NCBI RefSeq assembly: GCF_030445035.2
Contig: NC_080680.1
Location: forward strand, 46,327,212 to 46,391,211
DNA length: 64,000 nt
DNA from: Dasypus novemcinctus
Taxonomy: Eukaryota; Chordata; Mammalia; Cingulata; Dasypodidae
Direction: 5' to 3'
Below, one piece after another: positions 33,960 through 45,515 of the stretch; the stretch's first letter is position 1, and the number at the start of each line of letters is the position of its first letter. The translations under genes and the position numbers were made by a program. A model generated the notes under the pieces. The model saw only the letters and a program-made list of their open reading frames with translations, was not told where the DNA came from and ran no database searches.

Positions 33960-34760
33960 CATCTTGTAGCACCAGAAAGTAAGAAAGTGTTCAAGAAAAG
34001 AAATAGAAACCAGCCTGAAAATACTCCCAAAAGGCCAAATTTCAGGCCATTTGAGCACCAAAATAAATAATGATAGTGCTATAACCGATTGATAGCAATA
34101 TGCCTATTGAATAAACAGGAATTCATTGAATCCATACTGATTAAACAAAGAAATAGGAATTTTGATGAGTAAAAGGAAATTTATATTATTTTGATGTACT
34201 CCCCTAAAAAAAATGCCTCTTAATTACAAATGGGAAAAGGGTAATTTTACAATAAGGAATCCTGATAGATGTCACCCTAATAAAATTATCAAAGTTAACA
34301 TCATCAGTTATATAGCAAATTGAAACCATATGACTTCTCTTAGGATGCCCTGGAAAGAATACAACCTGCCTCGTCCTTTGCCCAAATTGAGGGACAGTCT
34401 ATAACATAACTGGCCTATACTTTTAAAAGTGAAGGTCATGGGAATGAATGTGGCTCAAGCAGCTGAGCACCTGCTTCCTACATGGGAGGTACTGGGTTTG
34501 GTCCCAGGGCCTCCTAAAAACAAACAAACAAATGGACAAAAAAGCAACTCAGGGGAACCAATGTAGCTCAGGGGTTGAGTGCCAGCTCCCCGCATACAAG
34601 GTCCTGGGTTCAATCTCTGGCCCTAGTACCTCAAAAAAAAAAAAAAAAAGTAAAGGTCACGAAAGTCAGGAAAGACAGGGCAACGGTTCTAGATTGAAGG
34701 ACACTAAAGGAGGTATAACAAATAAATGCAATCCAGTATTTTTTATGTGTGTGTGCATAT
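33960..34760 (+). mobile_element. Old L1 3'-end-like sequence with nested SINE
   Basis: Text such as 'aaaggtcacgaaagtcagga' and 'gacactaaaggaggtataac' resembles the 3' portion of an old mammalian L1. The SINE 34441-34646 is nested. Confidence 0.45.
34441..34646 (+). mobile_element. Dimeric DAS-I-type SINE
   Basis: Two tRNA-like units about 105 bp apart, each with a B box ('gggtttggtccc', 'gggttcaatctc'), are linked by A-rich 'aaacaaacaaac'. The approximate target duplication aaagt(g/a)aaggtca is at about 34426-34438 and 34647-34659. Confidence 0.85.
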
Positions 34761-35502
34761 GAATCCTTTCAGGGTTTCTTTATGAAAATACAAACAAATA
34801 TCTATCTCTCTATTCTTATTTCACTCCTTTCTTACATACAAAATGTAGCAAATTATATGCTCACTGTTCTGTTCCTTGGTATATTCTGGATATTGGTCTT
34901 TTTTAATTATTATTTTTTATTTTTACAAACAAACATATTTTCTTCCCTCCTCCTCTGGTTACCTCTAATCTACTTTCTATCTCTGTGAATTTGAAATTTC
35001 TTGTTATCTCTTATAAGTGACATCATACAATTTTTGTCCTTATGTGTCTTGCTTATTTAACTGAGCATAATGTTTTCAAGGTTCTTCCATGTTACAGTGT
35101 GTCTCATAACTTCATTTTTTCTTATGGCTGAATAATATTCCATTATGTGTATGCACAGTATCTTGTTTATCCCTTCATATGTTGATGGACACTTGGGTTG
35201 TTTCCAGCTTTTGGCTATTGTGAATAATGTTACTATTACCACTGGTGTACAAGAATCTGATTGTGACCCTGTTCTCATTCTCTTTTAGTATATACCTAGA
35301 AGTGTGATTGCCAGATGAAATGGTAATTCTATATTTAACTTTTGGAGGAACCACCGTATTGCTTTACACAGTGGCTGCACCATTTTATATTTCCACTAAC
35401 AATACATGCCTGAAGGTTCCAATTTCTCCCCATTCTTGCTAAACACTTATTTTCTATTTATTTATTTTTCTTTTAGTAATAGCCATTCTTTTGGATGTGA
35501 AG

Positions 35503-35955
35503 AACCAGGTTGATGACCTCCTTGCCAAAGGTGTAGTGCCTGAAGGCATAGTTATTGGCAACATCTTCCTTCCCTGTGATAAGCTGCTCAGGATATAAGA
35601 GCTGGTGGTAAATCCAGTGTGAACTTCATCAATGACCGTGGGTTCCAGTTCTACAAACTGCCCGGGACACATGCTTGCAAGCACTGATCTCACTGAAGAA
35701 GGTGTTGAAGGAGTCATTTCTCCCCCTATGGTCTTGTCACTTGGCATCTGGCCATTGGGATGAATGTCGTGTTCCAGGCAGTAGAGCTCCCAGGAGGCAT
35801 TGCCAATCTGGACACCAGGCTGGCCAACGTTGATGGAGATGCACTCACACATGGTGGCTACAGGTTGAAAGGAGAAGATGACAGGAGTAGACACTGGGTC
35901 CCAGTTATGATCCCAGAAAAGCTAAGAGTCAAGGGAAGTAACACACTCCAGGTAA
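35503..35955 (-). pseudogene. Alpha-tubulin processed pseudogene fragment
   Basis: Antisense, intronless copy of the N-terminal third of an alpha-tubulin, the GTP-binding half of the tubulin dimer. The ATG is at 35852-35850, followed by '[18 protein letters not shown]', '[19 protein letters not shown]', then after a frameshift '[14 protein letters not shown]'. Two or more frameshifts are evident. The normal Arg at residue 2 is Cys here. The sequence upstream of the ATG (35853-35955) may be parental 5'UTR. The copy ends at about codon 120 with no poly-A tail, which is unusual for a retrocopy and implies a later deletion. Which tubulin paralogue is the parent cannot be decided here. Confidence 0.85.
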
Positions 35956-35957
35956 AG

Positions 35958-36401
35958 TTTTTTTGGTCCAACAAGCACTGGCCTGATTGTTACTGCAGGG
36001 ATATTTTGTGGATTTAAATAATCAGTAAGGTGATACCATCCATAGCTGATTACATTCACAATCAGCAAAGGAGATTGCCTTTAGCAATAAGAGTAGTCTC
36101 AATGAATCCGTTTGAAGGGAGAAGTGATGACTTCAGTAGTCAGAAAGAAGAATTTCCATCTCTACTTCAGCCAGTCAACTTTTCCTGGGAAATTAATTGA
36201 AAAGTCTTATCAGAGTTCCGAGCTTGCACGGTGCCCAGACTTACCCATCCTTAAAGCTGCATGAGCCAATTCATCTAATAAATCTCATAATATCATATAT
36301 ATGTATGTATGTATATATGTGTGTGTGTGTGTATATATATATATACACATATATACACCTTCTGTTGGTTCTGTTTCCCTGGAGAACACTGACTAATACA
36401 G
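35958..36401 (+). mobile_element. MLT2/ERVL-like LTR, 5' truncated
   Basis: Enters the family at 'ccaacaagcactggcctg' and runs to 'ctggagaacactgactaata' and CA at 36401. It is the same family as 23793-24251. A TA/TG microsatellite (36295-36358) lies near its 3' end. Confidence 0.75.
36295..36358. repeat. (TA/TG)n microsatellite
   Basis: An alternating purine-pyrimidine run with 'gtatgtatgt', 'gtgtgtgtgtgt' and 'atatatatatac' segments. Confidence 0.85.
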
Positions 36402-36467
36402 ATATTAAACCCTTGTGTGACACTTGGTATAAAACTATTTTCTCCCATTCTGGAGGTTGTCTATTAA

Positions 36468-36858
36468 TTTTTTTTTCTCTCCTCCCCCCCCAGTTGACTG
36501 TTCTCTGTGTCCATTCGCTGTGTGTTCTTCTGTGACTGCTTCTATCCTTATCAGTGGCACCGGGAATCTGTGTTTCTTTTTGTTGCGTCATCTTGTTGTG
36601 TCAGCTCTCCATGTTTGCGGTGCCATTCCTGGGCAGGCTGCACTTTCTTTTGTGCTGGGTGGCTCTCCTTACAGGGTGCACTCCTTGTGCGTGGGGCTCC
36701 CCTACTTGAGGGACACCCCTGAGTGGCAGGGCACTCCTTGTGCGCATCAGCACTGTGCATGGGCCTGCTCCACATGGGTCAAGGAGGTCCGGGGTTTGAA
36801 CTCCGCTCCTCCCACTTGGTAGGTGGACGCCCTATCCTTTGGGCCAAGTCTGCTTCCC
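36468..36858 (-). mobile_element. DAS-III-type SINE
   Basis: Antisense full copy. The target duplication tctattaa is at 36460-36467 and 36859-36866, and the surrounding L1 ORF2 text is continuous across it. Confidence 0.9.
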
Positions 36859-36895
36859 TCTATTAACTTTCTTGATGATTTCCTTCAATGCACAT

Positions 36896-37730
36896 TTTCT
36901 TTTTTTTATTATAGATTTGTAAGCTCATAAAATAATCACGCATTAATGTGCAGGATTCCTATACAACACCCCTCCACCAACACCTTACATTGTTGTGGAA
37001 CATTTGTTATAGATTATAAAAGAACGTAATCAGACTATTACCACTAACTACTGTCCATAGCATATACTTGGTATGTTTTTCCCATACACCCCCTATTATT
37101 AACACTGTCTATTAGTATTGTACATTTATTATAGTTCATGAGAGAACACTCATATTGGTACTGTTATTCACAGTCCATCTTCCACTACACGATTCACTGT
37201 TATACAGTCCCATGCCTTGTACACTCCATCTAAAGTGTATACTTAGTGGCTCTCACTTTCATCACAGAATTGTGCAGTCATCACCCCAGTACCGTTTTCC
37301 TTAGTCCAAAAGAAAAAATCCCATACCCCCTATTACTGACCCTTAGTGTTGATATAGTACCTTCTTTGACATTGATGCAAGAATATTACAATATTGCTGT
37401 TAAATATAGTCCATAAATTACATTAATTGTATTTTTTCCCATTTATCACTATATTTTTACCACCTTGTACTAGTGATGTATATTTGTTGTAGTTCATAGA
37501 ACAACATTGTTGTATTTGTACTATTAACCACAATTATGCACCTCCAGGTTCACTGTTATTCAGTCCCTAGATTATTCTCTAGCTTTCTTTCAATTGACAT
37601 TTACATCCCTAGAATACCCCTGGCAGCCACAATTCCATTTATAAGCCAGCTGAACTAGTTATACTCACTGTAATGTGTTATCATCAACTCTATCCATTTC
37701 CACACTTTTACAGTCAAGCTAATCAATACA
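36896..37730 (-). mobile_element. L1 3'UTR inserted antisense in the antisense L1
   Basis: Poly-T on the left, then old L1 3'UTR text ('gaacatttgttatagatta', 'tatagtccataaattac'). Host L1 ORF2 text stops at about 36890 and resumes at about 37731 ('gattaaatcaaagttatcc'). Confidence 0.6.
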
Positions 37731-38513
37731 TAAGTTTTAAAATTTTGATTAAATCAAAGTTATCCATTATATTTGTTGTTGTTGTTGCTCATGCTTTTGG
37801 TGTCATATCTAAGAAGCCATTGCTAAATCCCGGACTATGAAGATTTGCCCCATGTCATCTTCTAAGAGTTTTATAGTTTTAGCTCTTCTATTTAGGTTTT
37901 GATCCATTTTGAGTTGAATTTTGTAAATGGTTTGAGGTAGGGGGTCTAACTTCATTCTTCTGCATGTGAATACCCGGTTTTCCAAATACCATTTATTGAA
38001 GAGACTGTTTTTTCCCCATTGCTTGTACTTAACATCCTTGTCAAAAATCAATGGACTGTAGATGTGTAGGTCTATTTCCGGACTTTCAATTCTGTTCCAA
38101 TCTATTTGTCTATCTTTTTGCCAGTACCACCCTGTTTTGATTACTGTCATTTAGCAATAGAATTTGAAATCAGGTAATGTGAGTCCTCCAACCCTGTTCT
38201 TTTACAAGATTGTTTTGACTATTCAGGGTCCCTTGCAGTTCCATAGAAACTTGTTTTGGTTTTTCCATTTCTTCAAAAAAGGCCACTGGAATTTTAATAG
38301 AGGTTATACTGAATTTTTACATTGCTTTGGGTAATACTGACATAGTAACAATAATAAGTCTTTCAACCCATGAACATGGGCTGTTATGCCGTTTATTAAG
38401 GTCTTTTGAAACTTCTTTCGGCAATGTTTGGTAGTTTTTAGTATACAGAGTCTTTTGTATCCTTGGTTAAATTTATTACTAGATATTTTATTATTTTACA
38501 AGCTGTAGCAGTT

Positions 38514-39004
38514 TGATATTATTATTGATGAATTCCAAAAAGAAATGTTTGATTATGTTTGTAAACTGATCTTTTCCTCTGGGCATATTAAATTTTATTG
38601 GATTCATAAATTTACTTGATTAAGTAATTATGTAAACCTCTTGTGCCAGTAGGGCGTGGTAGGTGGGAACTCACAGATAAAAGGCCTGACAAAGGACAGA
38701 GTTAAATGTTCTTAATGTTGGAGTTTTGATGTTGGAGTTTGATTTGAAGCTGGAACCCTGGGAAGCAAGGAACCCTGAACACAGAGAGAAGCAAGACCCT
38801 GGAAGGGAGGAACCCAGGAAGCCTGAACCCTCGCAGCCATCGGCAGCCATCTTGCTCTAACACATGAAAATAGACTTTGGTGAGGAAAGTAACTTATAAT
38901 TTATGGCTTGGTATCTGTAAGCTCCTACCCCAAATAAATACCCTTTATAAAAACCAACCAGTTTCTGGTATTTTGCATCAGCACCCCTTTGACTGACTAA
39001 TACA
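38514..39004 (+). mobile_element. Solo LTR, TGTAGCAG family
   Basis: TGTAGCAGTTTGATATT to GACTGACTAATACA. It interrupts antisense L1. Flanks caagc/caacg match at only three of five positions, so the target duplication is uncertain. Confidence 0.78.
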
Positions 39005-39115
39005 CAACGTTTTGTAAATTTCTTCTTTGAATCATTCATTGCTGGTATATATTCATATGTTGAAACCATTCTTGTATTTCTGCGATGTATCCCACTTAGT
39101 TGTGATGTACAACCT

Positions 39116-39301
39116 TTTTTGTTTCAGCTTGTTATTTGCATTTATTTATTAAACAAGCATTTTCAAACTTCTTATTTTGAAATACTTTCTAACTTATAGC
39201 ACAGTTCCAAAAATAATACAACTCCTTTACAGGGAACTCCAAAATAACCCCTTGCTCCCAGATACCCAGATCCATGAATTTTAACACAGTTACCATATCA
39301 T

Positions 39302-39365
<64 letters not shown>

Positions 39366-40020
39366 CTATTTATCCATAGACTTGTCTATCAGTCTGTGTC
39401 TATTTATCAATCTGCAACATAGTGAATGTGACTAATCCCACTAAATGGTATGCTTGGGAGTGGCTGAGATGGAAAAGTTTATGTTGTATATATGTTCCCA
39501 CAATAAAAAAAGAAAGATCAACTGAGGAGACAATGACAATTAAAGGAAATATATGTTCCTGGAGGAGGTCTAAAGAAAGGGGAGAGAAGGCTGAAAAGGA
39601 TATTATTGGGACCTGTGAAAAAAATTGGAATATAGACTGTAAGCTTTAGATCAATGTTAAATTTCTTGAACTTGATACTGCACTTAAGGTGAATACATAA
39701 GAGAGTATTCTTGTTCTTAGGAAATGTAAATTCAATAATAAGTGTTCAAGGAGCATGATGTACACCACCTACACTCAGGGGTTCAGAAATGGATTGATAA
39801 ATAGACAGACAGATGGGTAGATTGATAAGTAGATAGATAGACAGAATGATACAGATGATATGGCAAATGTGGCAAAATATTACAACTGCTGGATCTGGGT
39901 ATCTGGGTGGAGGCTATGTTGCAGGTCTCTTATGGGTTTGGTGGCATTTTTGCAATGGTCCTGTAAGTTTGAAAGTGTTTCAAATATAAAGTTTAAAATT
40001 TTAAAAAATAGATAGATATG
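39116..40020. mobile_element. Old L1 3'UTR fragments in both orientations
   Basis: 39116-39300 is antisense L1M-type 3'UTR (also seen at 49931). 39421-40020 is sense L1 3'-end text ('ccactaaatggtatgcttgg', 'gtgtttcaaatataaag'). Confidence 0.5.
39302..39365. repeat. (CTAT)n microsatellite, about 16 units
   Basis: An uninterrupted tetranucleotide run of about 64 bp at a position where the L1 3'UTR itself carries a CTAT seed. Confidence 0.95.
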
Positions 40021-40024
40021 CTTT

Positions 40025-40380
40025 ACTTGACCTTTAGTGACATATTCTCTTAGTTTTCCTCACACCTTACCAGCAATTCTCAGTTTTCCTAGTTTTCTTC
40101 ACTGCATATCCATCTTTCCCTATTCAACTTCAAGTAGTATCATTCCCCAGCAGTTCATTCTGGATTCTCTTCTCTTTTGTCTCTATAACCTTTACCCCTT
40201 GGTTTTATGCTATTGCTCACTCCCAAATGTATGCATCTCTAGCCTAACCCTCATCTGTCCTCCAGCCTCAAAAATCCATTTGCCTACACTTGGAGGACTT
40301 ACAGGCATCTCAAGTTTAAATATCCAAAGTAGAGCTCTTTTTATTTTCTCCCAAAAGATAGCACATTTCTGAAGAGGGTG
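40025..40380 (+). mobile_element. L2 fragment (left part)
   Basis: L2 3'-half text: 'ctggattctcttctcttttg', 'ttacaggcatctcaag' and 'ccaaagtagagctc'. It continues at 41775 after an unrelated block. Confidence 0.68.
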
Positions 40381-40693
40381 GGGTGTGAAGTGTTGCCCCC
40401 ACCCAATCCCTCCATAGCTCTGGGACAACTCATTCCTCCTTAGGGTCTGGATGGGCCTAACATTTTTTCCCTGTGTTATTCTCTGTTCCCCTTGGACCCT
40501 GATACCTCCACATCACAGTTAATACATATGAAGGCAGCTGACCTGTATCTTCAGGTCTCTGGTTACAGCAGAGGGCAGAGCCTTGCTGTGGGTCATCTCA
40601 GGGATCACAATGGTGATTGAAGAAGGCAGATTCTCCTCCTCAGCATAGCATCTCTGCTCTGGAAGGGGCTGGCCACAGCAGGGGCAGTCATGT

Positions 40694-40833
40694 CCCGGAT
40701 CATCCCAGGGATCATTTTAAGCATCCCAGGGATCATTTAAGCACCATTTTAAACATGATCCCAGGGATCATTTTAAGCGTCCCAGGGATCCTTTAAGCAT
40801 CATTTTAAGCATGATCCCAGGGATCATTTTAAG
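40694..40833 (+). repeat. Minisatellite, ~56-bp higher-order unit built on a 20-bp motif
   Basis: 'cccagggatcattttaagc' recurs five or six times with variants (40702, 40723, 40759, 40780 and 40815). Alternating 'accattttaaacatgat' spacers create a larger period. Confidence 0.85.
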
Positions 40834-41518
40834 TGTTTTAGGCCAGAAGTTTGGGTGTGACTCAGCAGAGGCCAAGCGGTAAGATGTCCTGAGATAGTTG
40901 GGGTAAGGTGTCCAAAGGGTAAAGCATGGCATTAGGGCAAGATTGGCAGTGTGGTGGCCGAAGGAGTGGAGTGGTGCTTCATGGTCTACTCCCAGTCAGA
41001 GTAGCCATCAAGGGCATCCTCCAGGTCTCTCATATGTGGTTTACCTCATGATTAGAAGTTGGCTCACACTTACTTCAGGATGGTGTCTGTGGCCAGGAGT
41101 TTGGGGAGCACAAAGCAGGGGTTAGGGAGCCATCCAACCAGAGGTCTTACCTCCTATGGGCTGGCAATCCTGGACTGGACTGGATGCCAGGACTCAGTCC
41201 CAGGATGGCTGTGGACAAGGTGGGAAGCTGATTTTGCCTCTTTGTGTTCATAGTGAAGGAAATGAGAGAGGCAGATCTACTTCTTTCTGTTCAACAGCGG
41301 ATTGTGGGGTAACCCTTTCTTTCAGAAGGAACTGCTTTATGGGAGAAAGGGGACTACCCTCCCATGAAGCAGGACTACCTTCCCACAGGCAGTCTCTGGG
41401 GAGGGAAGTCCCACTAGATGATGGAGACTTCAAGAGAAATCTCATTCTCTCTGTCCCTCCAGCTCAAACCAAGGAGAGTTAGGAAGGGAGAAAGCTTGGG
41501 CCACAGTTTCCACCCTAG

Positions 41519-41586
41519 AAGCTTAGGGCCTCTCCAAGGCTGCAGAAGGTAAGCTTAGGACCTCTCCAAGGCTGCAGAAGGTAAGT
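41519..41586 (+). repeat. ~34-bp tandem duplication
   Basis: 'aagcttagggcctctccaag' is followed by a second near-identical unit beginning 'aagcttaggacctctccaag'. Each unit ends 'gctgcagaaggt'. Confidence 0.9.
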
Positions 41587-41774
41587 TCGATAGGCCAAAG
41601 TCAAGGCTTCTTCGGACAGCTGGGATGAGGATCAACCATTTGCTGCCAGTGGTTAGGTTCTTCTGAGAGAACTGGGCTTAAAGAGGGGGGCCACAAGGAA
41701 CAGCCTTGCTTCCTTATTGCTGTTACTATCACTGAGATAGCAGTGCTGGTTTCTCCTCTTTCTTATATGGTTAG

Positions 41775-42650
41775 TAAAGTCCAAGTAGAACTCTTGATTT
41801 CAACAACCCAAATCCATTCTTCTTTCACCTTCCTCATCTCAGCAACTCGCATCACCATCTATGCAACTTCTTAAACCAGAAAATTGGACATGATCTTTGA
41901 TTTAGTACTTTCCCTTATCACTCCCTCACATCAATTCCTTTAGCAAGTCCTATCATTTTTACTTCTTAAATATGTCTCTATATGATCATTTCCCTCTCTC
42001 TTCACTGACACCATAATAATCCAAATCATTGTCTTCCTCATCTGGTACCACACAACAACAGTAGCCTCTTTGTTATTTTCCCCATCTCCTCTCTTTTTTT
42101 TAAAGATTTATTTTTTCTTTATTTCTCTCCGCTTCCCTCCCCCAGTTGTCTGCTCTGCATCCATTCGCTGTGTTTTCTTCTGTGCCGGCTTCTCTCGTGT
42201 GTGTGGTGCCATTCTTGGGCAGGCTGCACTTTCTTTCATGCTGGGCAGCTCTCCTTACAGGGCACACTCCCTGCGCGTGGGCCTCCCCTATGTGGGGAAC
42301 ACCCCTGCGTGGCATGGGACACCTTGCGCACATCAGCACTGCACATGGGCCAGCTCCACACGGGTCAAGGAGGCCCGGGGTTTGAACTGCGGACCTCCTA
42401 TGTGGTAGGTGGACGCCCTATCCATTCGGCCAAGTCTGCTTCCCACCCATTTCCTCTTAGACCCCTTTAATTTACAGTTCCTTCAGAAACTAGAGTAGAC
42501 CCTTTCTGTCATTTTGGTCATGGGGTCCTGTTTATATCCTTTAGAGCACTTGTCATGAGCCATACATTTATCTTATTGTTATTTACTTTATTGTTAAATT
42601 CATCATTGTATTCTTCCTGCCTAACATGGTGCCTGGCACATAGTAAATAA
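41775..42650 (+). mobile_element. L2 fragment (right part)
   Basis: Continues the L2: 'ttggacatgatctttgattt', 'tagcaagtcctatc', then after the SINE the 3' end 'tggtgcctggcacatagtaa' at about 42629. Interrupted by the SINE at 42093-42445. Confidence 0.72.
42093..42445 (-). mobile_element. DAS-III-type SINE
   Basis: Antisense copy with an internal deletion of the mid-region. The target duplication cccat(c/t)tcctct is at 42081-42092 and 42446-42457. Confidence 0.9.
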
Positions 42651-43213
42651 CTAGTTTTTAGAAGAATAACATTAGGCTGAAAAGTTTAGATTTGAATCAA
42701 TAAGCAATGAAGAGCTATCAGACATTTCAAGGAATGGATTGATAAAGCATGAGGATGTGTTTTTTTGGGGGGAGGTGGATAATGGAGGCAGATGGATGGA
42801 TGTTAATTTGGAGCCTCCTCTATTAACACAGCTTCCAGTTGACTGGATTTAAGGAAGTGGCACAAGAGGAAGAGATGGAATCCCAGAGAGTTTAAATGAA
42901 GAATCAGCAGGAGTTGTTATCATCTTGAATGTTTGGAAGAAGAGAAAGAGGCATCAGTATTGTAAATCTGGTGGACTGGAAAAATAGCATTACATTTTTG
43001 CTAAAAAAATGGCATGATGAAGAAGAACCTCAGATTTGGGTGGAAGACAAATTCAATTTTTAGACATGTTGAGCTTGAAATGACTATAAATATTTCCTAC
43101 GGGCCACTGGAAACAGCTGGGACTGGGAACCTTCTTTGAGATTTTGGTTAGCCACTAAATAGACAGGGGGTTAATTATTCTCGACTTCCTTATCTGTGAA
43201 GTCACGAAATTAA
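42651..43213. other. Unassigned sequence
   Basis: No gene or repeat recognised. Purine-rich stretches near 42900. Confidence 0.35.
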
Positions 43214-43320
43214 AAAAGACACAGCAAACAGACACAGAGAACAGACAACCAGGGCGGGGCGGGGTGGTGGTGGTGGTAAGGGGGCGGGAATAAATAAATA
43301 AATAAATCTTTAAAAAAAAA
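43214..43320 (+). mobile_element. 5'-truncated DAS-III SINE tail
   Basis: Only the end module 'cagacacagagaacagacaa', a GGT-rich stretch and the (AAAT)n/poly-A tail remain. It is flanked by ctgtgaagtca / ctgtgactcc, a plausible imperfect target duplication. Confidence 0.75.
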
Positions 43321-44640
43321 TTCTGTGACTCCAGTAGAAAGTAGAAAGTTAAAGCTCCAAAATTCTAAATCCAATTAAACAATTTTAAGAACATAGCCAA
43401 AATAACTTTTGAATCATAATTTTATTATATCAAACATGACCTTTAATAGGTGTGACATTACCTATTAAACCTGTGATTTTACAGAGCAGCCCCTGTTATA
43501 ACGGATTTACTTTCCATACATGTATGTTTTTCTGCCTTCCAAATTTTCTATAATAACATGTAATATTGTTACAAATCAGGACACATTTTTAAAGATAAAA
43601 AATAAAAACTCACTGTGTCGATTTCTGAAAGAATATCTTTGGAACAAGCACTTGCCTTATACACACCAAACATATGTAAGCACAGAAGTTACTAATGTTC
43701 CCAGAAATCACTGGAAATTTCCCTCCAAGAACTACACACATGTTGATGTTTCTTGGAATCCCCTGAGGCAGGTTTCCCTTCTCTGGTTTCAGATTGCCTT
43801 GGTCCCAAAAATCACTAAACTGGAATCATACAATAAAGCCCATTGTTCCAATACTTCTCCCTGCAGACAAAATTCAGGGACCTAACTATTAGCCATTCTT
43901 CTCTATGTGGTTTCCATCTCCTGGAGGACTGTCACATTAAAGATATTTTTTATGGATTTGCTTTATTGTGGTAGGGCTTCCATTCCATCAACAACCAGCT
44001 TGGAAGGGAGGAAGAGAATAGTGTATGCCAAATAGAGTCCTGTTTGTTCATAAAACAGAGAATCATTCAGAGATGAGTGATTGGGATAAAGCACATGTGA
44101 GGAGTAGTGCCAAAAACTGGGTATATTTTACCAGGAGAAGAAGGTAGGACATTGGAGCTTTGTCGCAAGAGGAATTTAATTTATTCACAGAACTAATGGA
44201 TTACAGTAAGAGGAAGAAAGGAGCCAGCTTGATATAGAAATATAACTTTTTAAGACAATTAGAGTTATTGGAAAATGGAACACAGTGCTTCCTGTGACAT
44301 AAGCTACACATCCATAGTGGTGGACTGGAGAGTGGTGTGTTGGATAGAGCATTGACCTTGGTGACCTCTATGATCCCTCCAAGCTCTGAAGACCTATGAT
44401 TGCATGAATCGTTAATTATTTAATTGGTTGACATACTGATATCGATTATACATATTGTTCTTTCATTTCCAGAATAATCACTTGGTACCTTTGTACTGTT
44501 TAAAAGGTAAGACTTTTTCAGGGTGTTCAACTGCATTCACATCTCCACAACAAAGCCACATTAAAGACTCTTTGCTATATTAGGATAGACTAGGTTACCT
44601 TATGTTGCACTAACAAGCAACTACTTGATAAATATATGTC
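43321..44640. other. Single-copy sequence with a MIR-like relic
   Basis: Mostly unrecognised. 44325-44410 ('gtgacctctatgatccctcc', 'aagctctgaagacctatg') resembles a MIR-family segment. Confidence 0.4.
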
Positions 44641-45070
44641 CCAGAGACTTAAATCTTTGGTCTGTCCATGTGCCAGTTGAGCCCTGAATTTCAGCAGAGT
44701 TGCAACACCTACTCTTCAGTTCACTGGACTCACCCAGGGCAAGTAAAATGGAGACGATGATGGACAACACCCATCCCAAGGAGCGGAGAGTGTCTGCAAA
44801 TGCAAGCAGGAAAGCTCCAACCATCTGCACCATGGGATATAAGTCTTCTCTCAATTAGAAGCAGAGTGAGCATCACTGTCCCCAAATCCTCAAGATTGGG
44901 GAATGAACAATGGACTGAAGTAGACTTATTATTATTTCTACTATAGACTTAATAGTATTCTAGCAAGGGAAGAACTCTTATCATTTGATGTAAAGGTAGT
45001 GGCCACCTGAGGTTCTGAGTGATGGGAGAGGGAAGAATAGGTGTAATATAGGGGCATTTTGGGGACATTG
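44641..45070 (+). mobile_element. L1 3'UTR, xenarthran type, 5' truncated
   Basis: Aligns by eye to 26085-26530: 'tttggtctgtccatgtgcc', 'agtagacttattattattt', 'gaggttctgagtgatggg'. Truncated on the right by the SINE at 45071. Confidence 0.65.
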
Positions 45071-45515
45071 GATTTTTTTTTTAAAGATTTATTTTTCATT
45101 TATTTCTCTCCCCTTCCTGCCCTCCCCCCGCCAACCATTTTCTGCTCTCTGTGTCCATTTGCTGTGTGTTCTTCTGTGTCCGCTTGTATTCTTGTCAGTG
45201 GTCCCGGGAATCTGTTTCTCTTTTTTGTTGCATCATCTTGCTGCATCAGCTCTTCATGTGTGCTGCGTCACTCCTAGGCGGGCTGTGCTCTTTTGCACTG
45301 GGTGGCTTTCCGGGCGGGGTGCACTCCTTGCGTGGGGGGGGGGGGGCTCCCCTACACAGAGGGCACCCCTGCGTGGTATGGCATGGCACTCCTTGAAGGT
45401 GGCAGCATTTCATGTGGTCCAGCTCACCAGCTGGGCCAGAAGGCCCTGGGTTTGAACCCTAGACCTCCTTTATGGTAGGCAGGCACTCTTATCAATTGAG
45501 CCACATCTGCTTCCC
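45071..45515 (-). mobile_element. DAS-III-type SINE (longer variant)
   Basis: Antisense copy with a T-rich start, a 10-G run near 45336-45346 and head 'cacatctgcttccc'. No clear target duplication; the flanks are different L1 fragments, suggesting rearrangement. Confidence 0.82.

Larger units (their letters stand above)
34880..39115 (-). mobile_element. Antisense LINE-1 split by four or more insertions
   Basis: Pieces at 34880-35502, 36402-36895, 37731-38513 and 39005-39115 read as one antisense L1, running from 3'UTR through ORF2 with increasing coordinate. The piece 35057-35278 encodes the ORF2 C-terminal signature 'MEYYSAIRKNEV', and 37809-38150 encodes 'SLFNKWYLEN' and 'CRRMKLDPL'. Inserts are tubulin pseudogene DNA, an ERVL-like LTR, a SINE, another L1 3'UTR and a TGTAGCAG LTR. 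Confidence 0.78.
40381..41774. other. Unrecognised ~1.4-kb insert inside an L2
   Basis: L2 text breaks off before this block and resumes after it, with an overlapping copy of the same L2 phrase on both sides (about 40325-40340 and 41778-41795). The block contains a minisatellite (40694-40833) and a short tandem duplication (41519-41586). No coding signature, LTR end or poly-A was recognised. Confidence 0.5.

Noticed and set aside
39302-39365. CRISPR-like regular repeat
   Set aside because: It is a simple CTAT microsatellite without spacers, in a vertebrate genome.
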